Numbered from the stretch's first letter, positions 34,400 to 44,071 are shown. The stretch is DNA of 64,000 nt from Zestomonas insulae (GCF_016901015.1 NZ_JAFEUP010000002.1:372001-436000); one strand, 5' to 3'. Notes: a model not told the origin generated them from the letters alone. Program-made: numbers and translations.

Positions 34400-36091
34400 A
34401 TGATCGAAAACTTCTGGAAGGACAAGTACCCCGCCGGGGTTGCTGCCGAAATCAACCCTGACCAGTTCGCCAACGTCCAGGCAGTGTTGAAACTGTCCTG
34501 CGAGCGGTTTGCCGACAAGCCTGCTTTCAGCAATCTGGGCAAGACCATCACCTACGGCGAGTTGTACAAGCTGTCCGGTGAGTTCGCCGCCTACCTGCAG
34601 CAGAACACCGACCTCCAGCCCGGCGACCGCATCGCCGTGCAGATGCCCAACATCCTCCAGTACCCGATCGTGGTGTTCGGCGCCATGCGTGCCGGCCTCA
34701 TCGTGGTCAACACCAACCCGCTGTACACCGCGCGGGAGATGGAGCATCAGTTCAACGACGCCGGCGCCAAGGCGCTGGTGTGCCTGGCCAACATGGCTCA
34801 CCTGGCCGAGCAAGTGCTGCCGAAGACCGGCGTCAAGCACGTGATCGTCACCGAAGTCGGCGACATGCTGCCGACCTTCAAGCGCGTGCTGGTCAACAGC
34901 GTGGTCAAGTACGTGAAGAAGATGGTGCCGGCCTACCATCTGCCGCAGGCGGTGAAGTTCACCGACGCCATGGCCAAGGGCCGCGGCCGTAGCCCGCGCG
35001 AGGCCAGCCCGGCCTCCGCCGACATCGCCGTGCTGCAGTACACCGGCGGCACCACCGGCGTGGCCAAGGGCGCGATGCTCACCCATCGCAACCTGGTGGC
35101 GAACATGCTGCAGTGCAAGGAGCTGATGGGCGCCAACCTCAACGAGGGCAGCGAGATCCTCATCGCACCGTTGCCGCTGTACCACATCTACGCCTTCACC
35201 TTCCATTGCATGGCGATGATGCTGATCGGCGCGCACAACATCCTGGTCACCAACCCGCGCGACCTGCCGGGCACGGTCAAGGAACTGTCGCAGTGGAAGT
35301 TCACCGGCTTCGTCGGTCTGAACACCCTGTTTGTCGCCCTGTGCAACAACGAAGACTTCCGCAAGCTGGACTTCTCCTCGCTGAAGGCCACCTTCTCCGG
35401 CGGCATGGCGCTGCAGCAAGCCACCGCCGAACGCTGGCAGGCAGTCACCGGCTGCGCGATCTGCGAAGGCTGGGGCATGACCGAAACCAGCCCGGTCGCC
35501 TCGGTGAACCCGTTCCAGAACAACCAACTCGGCACCATCGGCATTCCGGTGCCGTCGACCCAGTGCAAGATCATCGACGACGAAGGCAACGACCTGCCGC
35601 TCGGCGCCATCGGTGAACTGTGCGTCAAGGGTCCGCAAGTGATGAAGGGCTACTGGCAGCGTCCGGAAGCCACCGACGAAGTCCTCAGCGCCGATGGCTG
35701 GCTGAAGACCGGCGACATCGCGGTGATCCAGGAAGACGGTTACATGCGCATCGTCGACCGCAAGAAGGACATGATTCTGGTGTCCGGCTTCAACGTCTAT
35801 CCGAACGAACTGGAAGACGTGCTGGCTGCCCTGCCGGGCGTGCTGCAGTGCGCGGCCATCGGCGTGCCGGACGAGAAGTCGGGCGAAGTGATCAAGGTCT
35901 TCGTGGTCGCCAAACCGGGCGCCAACCTGACCAAGGAGCAGGTGCTCGAGCACATGCGCGCCAACGTCACCGGCTACAAGGTGCCGAAGGCCGTCGAGTT
36001 CCGCGACGCGCTGCCGACCACCAACGTCGGCAAGATCCTGCGCCGTGAACTGCGTGACGAAGAGCTGAAGAAGATCGCCGCCAAGGCCTGA
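34400..36091 (+). CDS. fadD1: Long-chain fatty acid-CoA ligase FadD1
   Basis: A 563-residue ligase, with AMP motif YTGGTTGVAKGAMLTH, EGWGMTETSP, GWLKTGDIAVIQEDGYMRIVDRKKD and NVGKILRRELRDEE. It starts with the FadD1 opening MIENFWKDKYPAGVAAEINP. It catalyses ATP-dependent fatty acyl-CoA formation at the inner membrane for beta-oxidation. It is clearly a duplicate of fadD2 upstream; long identical stretches remain around the AMP and FACS motifs. Confidence 0.95.
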   Translation: MIENFWKDKYPAGVAAEINPDQFANVQAVLKLSCERFADKPAFSNLGKTITYGELYKLSGEFAAYLQQNTDLQPGDRIAVQMPNILQYPIVVFGAMRAGLIVVNTNPLYTAREMEHQFNDAGAKALVCLANMAHLAEQVLPKTGVKHVIVTEVGDMLPTFKRVLVNSVVKYVKKMVPAYHLPQAVKFTDAMAKGRGRSPREASPASADIAVLQYTGGTTGVAKGAMLTHRNLVANMLQCKELMGANLNEGSEILIAPLPLYHIYAFTFHCMAMMLIGAHNILVTNPRDLPGTVKELSQWKFTGFVGLNTLFVALCNNEDFRKLDFSSLKATFSGGMALQQATAERWQAVTGCAICEGWGMTETSPVASVNPFQNNQLGTIGIPVPSTQCKIIDDEGNDLPLGAIGELCVKGPQVMKGYWQRPEATDEVLSADGWLKTGDIAVIQEDGYMRIVDRKKDMILVSGFNVYPNELEDVLAALPGVLQCAAIGVPDEKSGEVIKVFVVAKPGANLTKEQVLEHMRANVTGYKVPKAVEFRDALPTTNVGKILRRELRDEELKKIAAKA

Positions 36092-36110
36092 TGCTTCGCT
36101 GATCGAAAGG

Positions 36111-36135
36111 AGCCCCGCACTGCGGGGCTTTTTTT
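36111..36135 (+). terminator. Rho-independent terminator after fadD1
   Basis: AGCCCCGC/GCGGGGCT stem with a 3-base loop followed by seven T residues. Confidence 0.93.
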
Positions 36136-36147
36136 ATGCCGCGATTT

Positions 36148-37011
36148 TTAGGCAGCGGCCTGCAGCGCCTGCGCCAGCCAGGCGCTGAAGCTGCGTGTGA
36201 GGCTGTTGTGTTCGCTGTCGCGGTGGATCAGCCAGGCCCACTTGGGGCCGCGAATGGTCTGTTCCACCAGCGGCTGCAGCAGGCCGTCGCGGCGCGCCTG
36301 CTCGGCCAGCAACTGGCTGACCAGGGCGATGCCCAGTCCCTGGCAGGCGGCGTCCAGCAGCAGGCCGGGGTCGGAGAAGTTCAGGCCGTGGTTGTGCTGA
36401 CCGATCGCCGCGCCGCCTTGCACCTGCCAGTGGCTCCAGTCCATTTCCCGTTCGCCGTGCAAGGTGGTGCGTTGTTGCGCCGGGGTGTCCAGCAGGCTGG
36501 GGTGGCAGGCCGGGTAGAGGCGATCCTCCAGCAGCACGCGGAAGCTGCATTCGGCCTGGGCGCTGAGGTCGTCACGCACGGCGAGGTCGATGGTCTGGCT
36601 GGCCATGTCCGGCGTCTCGTCGGTGGTGAACAGCCACAGATCGACTTCCGGGTGCAGGCGGTGGAACTCGCCCAGGCGCGGCACCAGCCAGTGGCGGGCG
36701 AAGGCCGGGGTGGTGTTGACCACCAGCTGGTTGGGCTTGCGGTACTGCTCGAGGCGGCGGATGCCGACGGCCAGCTGCTGCAGCAGCGACTGGGTGGTGC
36801 TGAGCAGGTCATGCCCGGCATCGGTGAGGCTGACGCTGCGCCCGCTGCGGAAGAACAGTGGCTGTTCGAGGAAGCCTTCCAGGCTGCGGATCTGCTGGCT
36901 GATCGCCGACTGGGTGAGGTGCAGCTCTTCGGCGGCCTTGTGGAAGCTGCCCAGGCGGGCGGCGGCCTCGAAGCCGCGCAGGGCGTTCAGAGGGGGCCAG
37001 TGTTTTAGCAT
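36148..37011 (-). CDS. LysR family transcriptional regulator (GcvA-like)
   Basis: A 287-residue LTTR. The N-terminal wHTH reads PLNALRGFEAAARLGSFHKAAEELHLTQSAISQQIRSLE, and a substrate-binding domain follows. ATG 37011 (MLKHWPP) fits the GcvA-like group better than ATG 37026. It is divergent from aguA with 133 bases between and is the natural candidate to control the agmatine genes. In P. aeruginosa the agu operon is instead controlled by the TetR-type AguR, so the regulatory wiring differs here. Confidence 0.88.
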   Translation of the reverse strand: MLKHWPPLNALRGFEAAARLGSFHKAAEELHLTQSAISQQIRSLEGFLEQPLFFRSGRSVSLTDAGHDLLSTTQSLLQQLAVGIRRLEQYRKPNQLVVNTTPAFARHWLVPRLGEFHRLHPEVDLWLFTTDETPDMASQTIDLAVRDDLSAQAECSFRVLLEDRLYPACHPSLLDTPAQQRTTLHGEREMDWSHWQVQGGAAIGQHNHGLNFSDPGLLLDAACQGLGIALVSQLLAEQARRDGLLQPLVEQTIRGPKWAWLIHRDSEHNSLTRSFSAWLAQALQAAA

Positions 37012-37144
37012 GATCGATAAGCCCATCTAATCAGGATTGCGCAAAATCTATCGTTTGTTGCCGCGTTTTCACAGGCCTAGCATGCAAGTCATCACCGCAC
37101 TCGCGGTTTTCAGTGATAACAATGACTTAACTGAAGGCACTTGT

Positions 37145-38197
37145 ATGCAGCACAGCGCAGCCCCCGAAAACGCTTGGTTCATGCCCGCCGAATGGGCTCC
37201 ACATGCCGCCACCTGGATGGTCTGGCCGCACAATCAGTCGCTCTGGGAATCCGGTTGGGGGGTGACCCTCGCCGAGGTGCAGGTCGATTTCGCCCGCGTG
37301 GCGAATGCCATTGCGCGCTTCGAGCCGGTGAAAATGGTGGTCGATCACTCGGCGGTGTTCCGCGCTCGTGAACTGTGCGGCGCCAACATCGAGCTGATCG
37401 AACTGGCGGTCAACGACAGCTGGTGCCGCGACTCCGGACCGAGCTTCGTCTGCCACCCGCAGCGCGGCGTGGCCGGGGTCAGCTGGCGCTTCAACGCCTG
37501 GGGCGGCAAGTCCGAGCATGACCTCGACGAAGGCCTGGCGCGGCGCATCCTCAACGGCCTCGGCCTGGAGTGCTTCGGCACGCCGCTGAGCAACGAGGGC
37601 GGGGCGATCCATGTCGACGGCGATGGCACGCTGATTACCACCGAGTCGGTGCTGCTGAATGCCAACCGCAACCCGGGGATGAGCAAGGCCGAGATTGAGG
37701 AGGTTTTCGCCCGTCTGCTCGGGGTGAAGAAGACCATCTGGCTGCCCGGCGATCCGGACCATGTCACTGGCGACATGACCGATGGCCACGTCGATGGCGT
37801 GTGCGCCTTCGTGCGTCCCGGCGCGCTGCTGGTCGACGCCACCCGCGACCAGTCCTCGGTGTATGCCGAGGTGGCGCGCGAGAACCGTCGCGCCCTGGAG
37901 CTGGCCACCGATGCGCGCGGACGGCGTTTCGAGATGCTCGAACTGTTCGAGGCCAGCGAGGCGGTGGATACCCAGGCCGAGGTGTTCTGCGCCTCCTACA
38001 CCAACTTCTACATCGCCAACGGCGCGATCATCATGCCGGCCTACGGCATCGCCGCCGACGACGAAGCGGCGGCCACCCTGCGCCTGGCGTTCCCCGGTCG
38101 CGAAGTGGTGCCGGTACAGATCAACCACCTGGCGCACGGTGGCGGCGGGGTGCACTGCATCACCCAGCAACAGCCGGCCTGGCCGGTGTGGAGCTGA
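37145..38197 (+). CDS. aguA: Agmatine deiminase
   Basis: A 350-residue member of the porphyromonas-type peptidyl-arginine deiminase family, converting agmatine to N-carbamoylputrescine and ammonia in the cytoplasm. Landmarks are MPAEWAPHAATWMVWPH, NDSWCRDSGPSFV, LSNEGGAIHVDGDGTLITTE and the catalytic Cys (~338) in HGGGGVHCITQQQP. ATG 37145 is the conserved start; the longer frame runs into the promoter. Its TGA overlaps the ATG of aguB by one base, so the two are translationally coupled. Confidence 0.94.
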   Translation: MQHSAAPENAWFMPAEWAPHAATWMVWPHNQSLWESGWGVTLAEVQVDFARVANAIARFEPVKMVVDHSAVFRARELCGANIELIELAVNDSWCRDSGPSFVCHPQRGVAGVSWRFNAWGGKSEHDLDEGLARRILNGLGLECFGTPLSNEGGAIHVDGDGTLITTESVLLNANRNPGMSKAEIEEVFARLLGVKKTIWLPGDPDHVTGDMTDGHVDGVCAFVRPGALLVDATRDQSSVYAEVARENRRALELATDARGRRFEMLELFEASEAVDTQAEVFCASYTNFYIANGAIIMPAYGIAADDEAAATLRLAFPGREVVPVQINHLAHGGGGVHCITQQQPAWPVWS

Positions 38198-39105
38198 TGA
38201 GCATGCTCAAGGTCGCCACCACCCAGTTCGCCTGCAGCTGGAACCTCGATGACAACCTCGACCAGGCCGAGCGTCTGGTGCGCCAGGCCGCGGCCGAGGG
38301 TGCGCAGGTGATCCTGCTGCAGGAACTGTTCGCCACCCCGTACTTCTGCATCGAGCAGCGCCACGAGCACCTGGCGCTCGCCGAGGAGTACCGCGACAGC
38401 CGCGTGCTCAAGCGCTTTGCCGCGCTGGCCGGGGAGCTCGGCGTGGTCCTGCCGCTGTCCTGGTTCGAGAAGGCTGGCAATGCCTACTTCAACTCGCTGG
38501 CGCTGGCCGATGCCGACGGCCAGCTGCTCGGCGTGTACCGCAAGACCCACATCCCCAACGCCATCGGCTATCAGGAGAAGGAATACTTCAGCCCCGGCGA
38601 CAGCGGCTTCCGCGTCTGGGACAGCGCCTTCGGCCGCCTCGGCGTCGCCATCTGCTGGGACCAGTGGTTCCCGGAAACCGCACGCTGCCTGGCCCTGCAG
38701 GGCGCCGAGGTGCTGCTGTTCCCCACCGCCATCGGCTCCGAGCCGGGCGCCGCCGCGCTGGATTCGCGTGACCACTGGCAGCTCACCCAGCGTGGCCATG
38801 CCGCCGCCAACATCATTCCGGTGGTGGCCGCCAACCGCATCGGTCGCGAAGTGGCGACCGGCGACCCGGCGTTGCAGATGCGCTTCTACGGCTCGTCGTT
38901 CATCACCGACCACAAGGGCAAGTTGCTCGCCGAGGCCGACCGCGACAGCAGCGGCGTGCTGGTGCGCGAGCTGGACCTCGCGGCGATGCGCGAGGAACGC
39001 CTGACCTGGGGCATCTACCGCGATCGCCGCCCGGAAATGTACGGCCCGCTGCTGGGCCTCGACGGCCGGCAAACCCATGTGCGCTGGAATCACCAAGGAG
39101 TCTGA
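38197..39105 (+). CDS. aguB: N-carbamoylputrescine amidase
   Basis: A 302-residue nitrilase-superfamily enzyme that hydrolyses N-carbamoylputrescine to putrescine, CO2 and ammonia. The catalytic triad is visible: Glu ~43 in LLQELFATPYFC, Lys ~116 in YRKTHIP and Cys ~153 in GVAICWDQWFPE. ATG 38197 overlaps the aguA stop; ATG 38203 is an alternative. It forms the second step after AguA. Confidence 0.94.
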   Translation: MSMLKVATTQFACSWNLDDNLDQAERLVRQAAAEGAQVILLQELFATPYFCIEQRHEHLALAEEYRDSRVLKRFAALAGELGVVLPLSWFEKAGNAYFNSLALADADGQLLGVYRKTHIPNAIGYQEKEYFSPGDSGFRVWDSAFGRLGVAICWDQWFPETARCLALQGAEVLLFPTAIGSEPGAAALDSRDHWQLTQRGHAAANIIPVVAANRIGREVATGDPALQMRFYGSSFITDHKGKLLAEADRDSSGVLVRELDLAAMREERLTWGIYRDRRPEMYGPLLGLDGRQTHVRWNHQGV

Positions 39106-39107
39106 GC

Positions 39108-40202
39108 ATGAAGGCCAAGAACACACTGCTGATCGCTGCGCTGGCGCTGTACGGCACCCAGGCCTCGGCTGCCGTCGAGGAAAAGACTCTGCGCCTGTAC
39201 AACTGGGCCGACTATTTCGCCGAAGACACCCTCGCCAACTTCACCAAGGAAACCGGTATCAAGGTGATCTACGACGTGATGGACGGCAGCGAAACGCTGG
39301 AAGCCAAGCTGATGACCGGCAACAGCGGCTACGACCTGATCTTCCCTGGCGATACCGTGGCCGAGCGGCTGATGCGCGCCGGTGCGCTGCAGAAACTCGA
39401 CCCCAAAAAGCTCGAGCACCTCAGCGAGATCGAACCCGGCCTGCAGCGTCTGCAGACCCAGTACCCTTATTCACGCCACGCCACCGTGCCGTACACCTGG
39501 GGCAGCATCGGCATCACCTACAACGCCGAAGCGATCAAGCAGCGCATGGCCGATGCCCCGGTGAACAGCCTCGACCTGCTGTTCAAACCGGAGAACGCGA
39601 CGAAGTTCGCCGACTGCGGTATTTCGGTGATCGACTCGCCGGATGAGACGCTCGCCGTGGTGCTCCACTACCTGAAGCGCGATCCGCGCAGCGCCAAGCC
39701 GGACGATCTGCAGGCGGCCACCGACTTGCTGCTGTCGATCAAACCCTACATCCGCAAGTTCCAGTCGCAGCCGGTCACCGACCTGGTCAACGGCAACCTG
39801 TGCCTGTCGCTCGGCTACAGCGGCGACGTCACCCAGGCGCAGCGCGCCGCCCAGTCGGCAGGCAAGCCGGCGGACTTCCAGTACCGCATTCCGCGCGAGG
39901 GCACCACGGTGTGGATGGACACCATGGCCATCCCGGCGGACGCCAAGCATCCGGAGTACGCCTACGCCTTCATCAACTTCGTCATGCGCCCGGAGAACAT
40001 GGCGGCGATCAGCAACGCCACCGGCTACCCGACCTCCAGTGCCACGGCCAAGCCCCTCGTCGATGCCGACATGCGCAACAACCCGGACATCTATGTCGAC
40101 GACGCCACCTACGAGCGGCTGATTGCCGGCAAGGACATCCCGCAGCGCGACATGCGTGCGCGCATGCGCGCCTGGACCAAGTTCAAGACCGCACTCGATT
40201 GA
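39108..40202 (+). CDS. Polyamine ABC transporter substrate-binding protein (PotF/SpuD-like)
   Basis: A 364-residue protein with signal peptide (KNTLLIAALALYGTQASAA). The mature start LRLYNWADYFAEDTLANFTKETGIKV and GYDLIFPGDTVAERLM are typical of spermidine/putrescine/agmatine binders; PYTWGSIGITYN and a C-terminal hinge follow. It starts 2 bases after the aguB stop, so it belongs to the same operon and likely captures agmatine or putrescine. Permease and ATPase genes are absent here and must lie elsewhere. Confidence 0.9.
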   Translation: MKAKNTLLIAALALYGTQASAAVEEKTLRLYNWADYFAEDTLANFTKETGIKVIYDVMDGSETLEAKLMTGNSGYDLIFPGDTVAERLMRAGALQKLDPKKLEHLSEIEPGLQRLQTQYPYSRHATVPYTWGSIGITYNAEAIKQRMADAPVNSLDLLFKPENATKFADCGISVIDSPDETLAVVLHYLKRDPRSAKPDDLQAATDLLLSIKPYIRKFQSQPVTDLVNGNLCLSLGYSGDVTQAQRAAQSAGKPADFQYRIPREGTTVWMDTMAIPADAKHPEYAYAFINFVMRPENMAAISNATGYPTSSATAKPLVDADMRNNPDIYVDDATYERLIAGKDIPQRDMRARMRAWTKFKTALD

Positions 40203-40312
40203 GCGCCGGCGGCGTCCGTCGCCTGCCGTTGTGACTCCCGCCGCCGCGCGCGGCCGGGCGTTACGGCGTAGCCATGCCCGCGAATCCGACAACAACAAGA
40301 AAGGAGTCACCG

Positions 40313-41044
40313 ATGAACCACTTGCGCACGGCCGCCCTGGCCACCGCATTGCTCGCGCCCTGGGGGCTGAGTCAGGCGATTGAGCTGAACGACGACTTCA
40401 GCCTGTACCTGGATGCCGGGGTGTTCAGCGATTACCGCACCCGCGGCATCTCGCAGACGCAGAACGACCCGGCGCTGCAGGGCTCGGCCACCCTCAACCA
40501 CAGCAGTGGCCTGTATCTCGGCGTATGGAGTTCCAACGTCGACTTCGGCCTGGGCAGCAAGACGCGCCAGGAGCTCGACTACTACGCCGGTTACAACTGG
40601 CAGATCAGCGATGACGTCAGCCTCGACACCGCCTACTACCGCTACGAATACCCGCGGCAGAGCGCGCTCAACTACGACGAAGTGTTCAGCCTGCTGACCG
40701 TCTACGGCGCCAAGCTCGGCGCTTATTACTCGGACAACCTCGGCGGCGACCAGAGCTACCTGTACAGCTATGTCGGCTACGGCACCCAGCTGCCGGCGGA
40801 GGTGGCGCTGGATCTGCGCTACGGCCAGGTCGACCTCAAGGACCCGCTGCTCATCGATGACGCAGGCGACACCCGCGACAGCTACCACGAGTGGCAGGTC
40901 AAGGTGAGCAAGGAGCTGTTCAGCCTCAACTGGTCGGCCAGCTACATCGACACCGACCTCAGCGACAGCGAGTGCGCGAACTACATGGGCTTCGACGATG
41001 TCTGCTCGGCGACCCTGGTGCTCGGCGTCAACCGCACCTTCTAG
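40313..41044 (+). CDS. TorF-family putative porin (TIGR02001 type)
   Basis: A 243-residue outer-membrane protein. The signal peptide LRTAALATALLAPWGLSQA is followed by the family opening SLYLDAGVFSDYRTRGISQTQNDPALQGS and alternating short beta strands up to the aromatic C-terminus LVLGVNRTF. ATG 40313 follows AAGGAG. Its place between a polyamine binder and an exported agmatine deiminase suggests that it lets agmatine or a related cation cross the outer membrane; this is inference. Confidence 0.85.
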   Translation: MNHLRTAALATALLAPWGLSQAIELNDDFSLYLDAGVFSDYRTRGISQTQNDPALQGSATLNHSSGLYLGVWSSNVDFGLGSKTRQELDYYAGYNWQISDDVSLDTAYYRYEYPRQSALNYDEVFSLLTVYGAKLGAYYSDNLGGDQSYLYSYVGYGTQLPAEVALDLRYGQVDLKDPLLIDDAGDTRDSYHEWQVKVSKELFSLNWSASYIDTDLSDSECANYMGFDDVCSATLVLGVNRTF

Positions 41045-41051
41045 GTTTGCT

Positions 41052-41075
41052 CCCTCTCCCGGCAGAGGGAGAGGG
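41052..41075. other. CCCTCTCCC/GGGAGAGGG hairpin
   Basis: Perfect 9-bp stem with 6-base loop between the porin and the exported deiminase. No T tract; this sequence type is common between Pseudomonas genes and may be a processing or stability element. Confidence 0.6.
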
Positions 41076-41112
41076 GGTTGTTGCTCCACCCACCACCACC
41101 GAGGGACACACC

Positions 41113-42240
41113 ATGTCGACACGTCGTGATTTCATCAAACACCTGAGCCTGGCCGCCGGCCTGGGTGCGGTCGCTACGCTGGGCCTGGGCGTGAGCGCGC
41201 CGCGCGTGCGTGCGGCGCTGGCCAACAGTTGGTACATGCCGGATGAAGGCGAGGCGCAGGAGCGGGTGTTCCTCGCCTTCGCCGCCTCGGCGTCGATCTG
41301 GGAGGACTGGGCCACACCGGTCAACAACACCGTGGCGCTGCTGGCCAAGACCATCGCCAAGTACCAGCCGGTTACCGTGCTGTGCCGCGCCAACCAGCTG
41401 AGCCAGGCGAAGAGCAAGTGCGGCACCACCAATATCCAGTTCCTCACCATGCCGCTGAACGACATCTGGGTACGCGACTACGGTGGCTGCTTCGTCCTCG
41501 ACGGCCAGGGCGGGCGCGGCCTGGTCGACTTCAACTTCAACGGCTGGGGCAACAAGCAGGCTGCCGGCAACGACACGCTGGTCGCCGACGCACTCAGCTA
41601 TGAGCTGGATGCCAGCTACATCAGCAGCCAGCTGACCGGCGAGGGCGGCGGCATCGAGGTGGACGGCCACGGCACGGCGATCATGACCGAGAGCTGCTGG
41701 GTTAACAGCAACCGCAACCCGGGCATGAGCAAGGCGCAGATCGAGGCCGAACTGAAGGCCAACCTCGGCCTGCGCAAGATCATCTGGCTGCCGGGCATCA
41801 AGGGCAAGGACATCACCGACGCCCACGTCGACTTCTACGCGCGCTTCGTCAAGCCGGGTGTGGTCATCGCCAACCTGGACAACGATCCCAAGTCCTACGA
41901 CTACGCGGTGACGCGCACCCACCTGAACATCCTCAAGGCCGCCACCGACGCCGACGGCAACAAGCTGCAGGTCTACACCCTGCCGCCACCGCTGAAGCCG
42001 CGCCAGAACGTGTACAGCCAGAACAACCCGGACTTCGCCCCCGGCTACATCAACTACCTGCCGATCAACGGCGCGGTGATCGCCCCGCAATTCGGTGATG
42101 CCGCGGCGGACAAATACTGCAAAGACTTGCTCACCCAGCTCTACCCGGGGCGCACCATCGTCCAGGTCAACATCGACCCGATCGCCGGCGGCGGTGGCGG
42201 CATTCACTGCGTGACCAAGAACATGCCGCGGCTGATCTAG
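41113..42240 (+). CDS. Tat-exported agmatine deiminase paralogue
   Basis: A 375-residue protein of the same family as AguA with a twin-arginine signal: STRRDFIKHLSLAAGLGAVA followed by a hydrophobic stretch ending APRVRAA. The catalytic framework is kept: NDIWVRDYGGCFV, LTGEGGGIEVDGHGTAIMTE, DAHVDFYARFV and Cys ~366 in GGGGGIHCVTKNMP. It should deiminate agmatine or a similar guanidino compound in the periplasm after folding in the cytoplasm. The gene lies in the same direction as aguAB and the porin, downstream of a hairpin. Confidence 0.9.
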   Translation: MSTRRDFIKHLSLAAGLGAVATLGLGVSAPRVRAALANSWYMPDEGEAQERVFLAFAASASIWEDWATPVNNTVALLAKTIAKYQPVTVLCRANQLSQAKSKCGTTNIQFLTMPLNDIWVRDYGGCFVLDGQGGRGLVDFNFNGWGNKQAAGNDTLVADALSYELDASYISSQLTGEGGGIEVDGHGTAIMTESCWVNSNRNPGMSKAQIEAELKANLGLRKIIWLPGIKGKDITDAHVDFYARFVKPGVVIANLDNDPKSYDYAVTRTHLNILKAATDADGNKLQVYTLPPPLKPRQNVYSQNNPDFAPGYINYLPINGAVIAPQFGDAAADKYCKDLLTQLYPGRTIVQVNIDPIAGGGGGIHCVTKNMPRLI

Positions 42241-42343
42241 CCGTTGGTGAGCTTTACTTGTTCCATCGGGGGCCATCAGCCCCCTCGTTGACGCCATGCC
42301 TTGCCACCCGGCTGGGCATGGCTGTGTGCTTGAGGACCGATCC

Positions 42344-44002
42344 ATGTTCCGCTGTCTGCCGCTCTGCGCGGCGCTCCTGGCTCCCCTGGCGCAGGCTGCC
42401 GAGCCCGCTGCCAGCCTGGTGCTGCACAATGCCCGGATCTACACGGTGAACTCCGCGCAGCCCTGGGCCCAGGCCCTGGCCATCAGCGAGGAGGGCGAGA
42501 TCCTCGCCGTCGGCAGCGATGCCCAGGTCGAAGAGCACGCCGATGCGGACACCGAGTTCGTTGATCTCGACGGACGCCTGGTGCTGCCGGGCTTCCAGGA
42601 CAGCCACGCGCATGTACTCGATGCTTCTTCCGAGGCCCAGGGCGGCTGCCAACTGGAGGCCGACGGCTCTCTGGAGCAGTGGTTGGAGGCCATTGGCGAA
42701 TGCGCTGAGGCGGCGCGCGGCGAGTGGCTGCTGGGCAGCGGTTTCAGCCTGCACACCTTGCTCGATAGCGGCGCCAGTCCGCGTGCGCTGCTCGACGAGA
42801 TCGCCGCTGACCTGCCGATCGCGATCATGGAGGAGACCTCGCACTCCTACTGGCTCAACAGCAAGGCCCTGCAACTGGCGGGCATCAAGGCGCTCGAGGG
42901 CAATCCCGAGGGCGGGGTGATCCTGCGCGACGAGCAGGGCAGGCCGACCGGCATCGTCCTCGACAACGCCGGTGACCTGGTGATGGACAAGGCCCTGCCG
43001 CCCTCGAAAGCGTTGCAGGCGGTGTATTACCAGGCCGTGCTGTATGGCCAGGAGCAGCTGGCGCGCAACGGCATCACCTCGGTGGCCGATGCCCGGGTGT
43101 TCTGGCGCCGCGGCCATCTCGAGGCCTGGCAGCGTGCGGCGCGTGAGGATCGGCTCAAGGCGCGTACCACGCTCGGCCTGTGGGCCTACCCGCAGCTGGA
43201 TGACGACGAGCAACTGGCCGACCTCAAGGCCCTGTACGCCCCCGGCGCCGCCGACAGCCTGCTGCACATCAGCCAGATCAAGCTGTATGTCGACGGTATC
43301 GTGCACAACACCACCGCGCGCCTGCGCCAGCCCTATCAGCACAGTCTGGCCGGCGTCGATCCGCGCGGCCTCTACTACTTCACTCCCGAGCGCCTGCAGC
43401 GCTACGCCCGTGAGCTGACGGCGGCCGGCTTCGACCTGCACATCCACACCATTGGCGACCAGGCGGTGCGCGATGCCCTGGATGCCGTCGCCCAGGCCAC
43501 GCCGGGGCGGCATCGGCTGACCCATGTCGAGCTGGTCGACCAGGCCGACCTGCCACGTTTCCGTCAGCTCGACGTGATCGCCGACTTCCAGCCCAGCCGC
43601 TACTTCACGCCATCCTTCCTCAAGGACAACCGGCCGCTGATCGGCCCGCGCGCCGAGCAGATGTTGCCCATGCGCGCGCTGTACGACAGCGGTGCGCGGG
43701 TCACCCTGAGTTCCGACTGGGATGTGAACCCGCTGTCGCCGCTGGGCATCATGCAGAACGCCCTGAGCCTCGGCGTGCGCGGTCTGCCCAACCTGGAGGC
43801 GGCAATCCGCGCCTACACCCTGGGCGCGGCGTACACCCTGCGCCAGGAGCAGGACACCGGCTCGCTGGAAGTCGGCAAACAGGCCGATCTGCTGGTGCTG
43901 GATCGCGATATCTTCCGGTTGCCGGCCAGCCAGATCGGCCAGGCCAAGGTGCTGTGGACGCTGCTGGGCGGCGAGCAGGTCTATCGATCCAAGGACTTCT
44001 AG
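42344..44002 (+). CDS. Exported amidohydrolase (Amidohydro_3/YtcJ-like)
   Basis: A 552-residue metal-dependent hydrolase with a signal peptide (FRCLPLCAALLAPLAQAAE). It has the entry LVLHNARIYTVN, the metal site GFQDSHAHVLDAS, HIHTIGDQAVRDALDAVA, LTHVELVD and the C-terminal LSSDWDVNPLSPLG and VGKQADLLVLDRD. ATG 42344 follows GAGGA. It follows the exported deiminase closely and could act on its ureido product in the periplasm, but the family has many substrates. Confidence 0.85.
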   Translation: MFRCLPLCAALLAPLAQAAEPAASLVLHNARIYTVNSAQPWAQALAISEEGEILAVGSDAQVEEHADADTEFVDLDGRLVLPGFQDSHAHVLDASSEAQGGCQLEADGSLEQWLEAIGECAEAARGEWLLGSGFSLHTLLDSGASPRALLDEIAADLPIAIMEETSHSYWLNSKALQLAGIKALEGNPEGGVILRDEQGRPTGIVLDNAGDLVMDKALPPSKALQAVYYQAVLYGQEQLARNGITSVADARVFWRRGHLEAWQRAAREDRLKARTTLGLWAYPQLDDDEQLADLKALYAPGAADSLLHISQIKLYVDGIVHNTTARLRQPYQHSLAGVDPRGLYYFTPERLQRYARELTAAGFDLHIHTIGDQAVRDALDAVAQATPGRHRLTHVELVDQADLPRFRQLDVIADFQPSRYFTPSFLKDNRPLIGPRAEQMLPMRALYDSGARVTLSSDWDVNPLSPLGIMQNALSLGVRGLPNLEAAIRAYTLGAAYTLRQEQDTGSLEVGKQADLLVLDRDIFRLPASQIGQAKVLWTLLGGEQVYRSKDF

Positions 44003-44027
44003 GTCGACGCCCCTGTCGTGGGCTTTT

Positions 44028-44050
44028 ACAGTTGCACGCAATGCAACTGT
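44028..44050. promoter_or_regulatory. LysR-type operator (perfect 9-bp inverted repeat)
   Basis: ACAGTTGCA-N5-TGCAACTGT, containing the LysR T-N11-A core TTGC-N7-GCAA. It lies 21 bases before the LysR gene at 44072 and is the likely autoregulatory site. Confidence 0.7.
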
Positions 44051-44071
44051 TCGCCCTGGGAGCTGTGCCTG

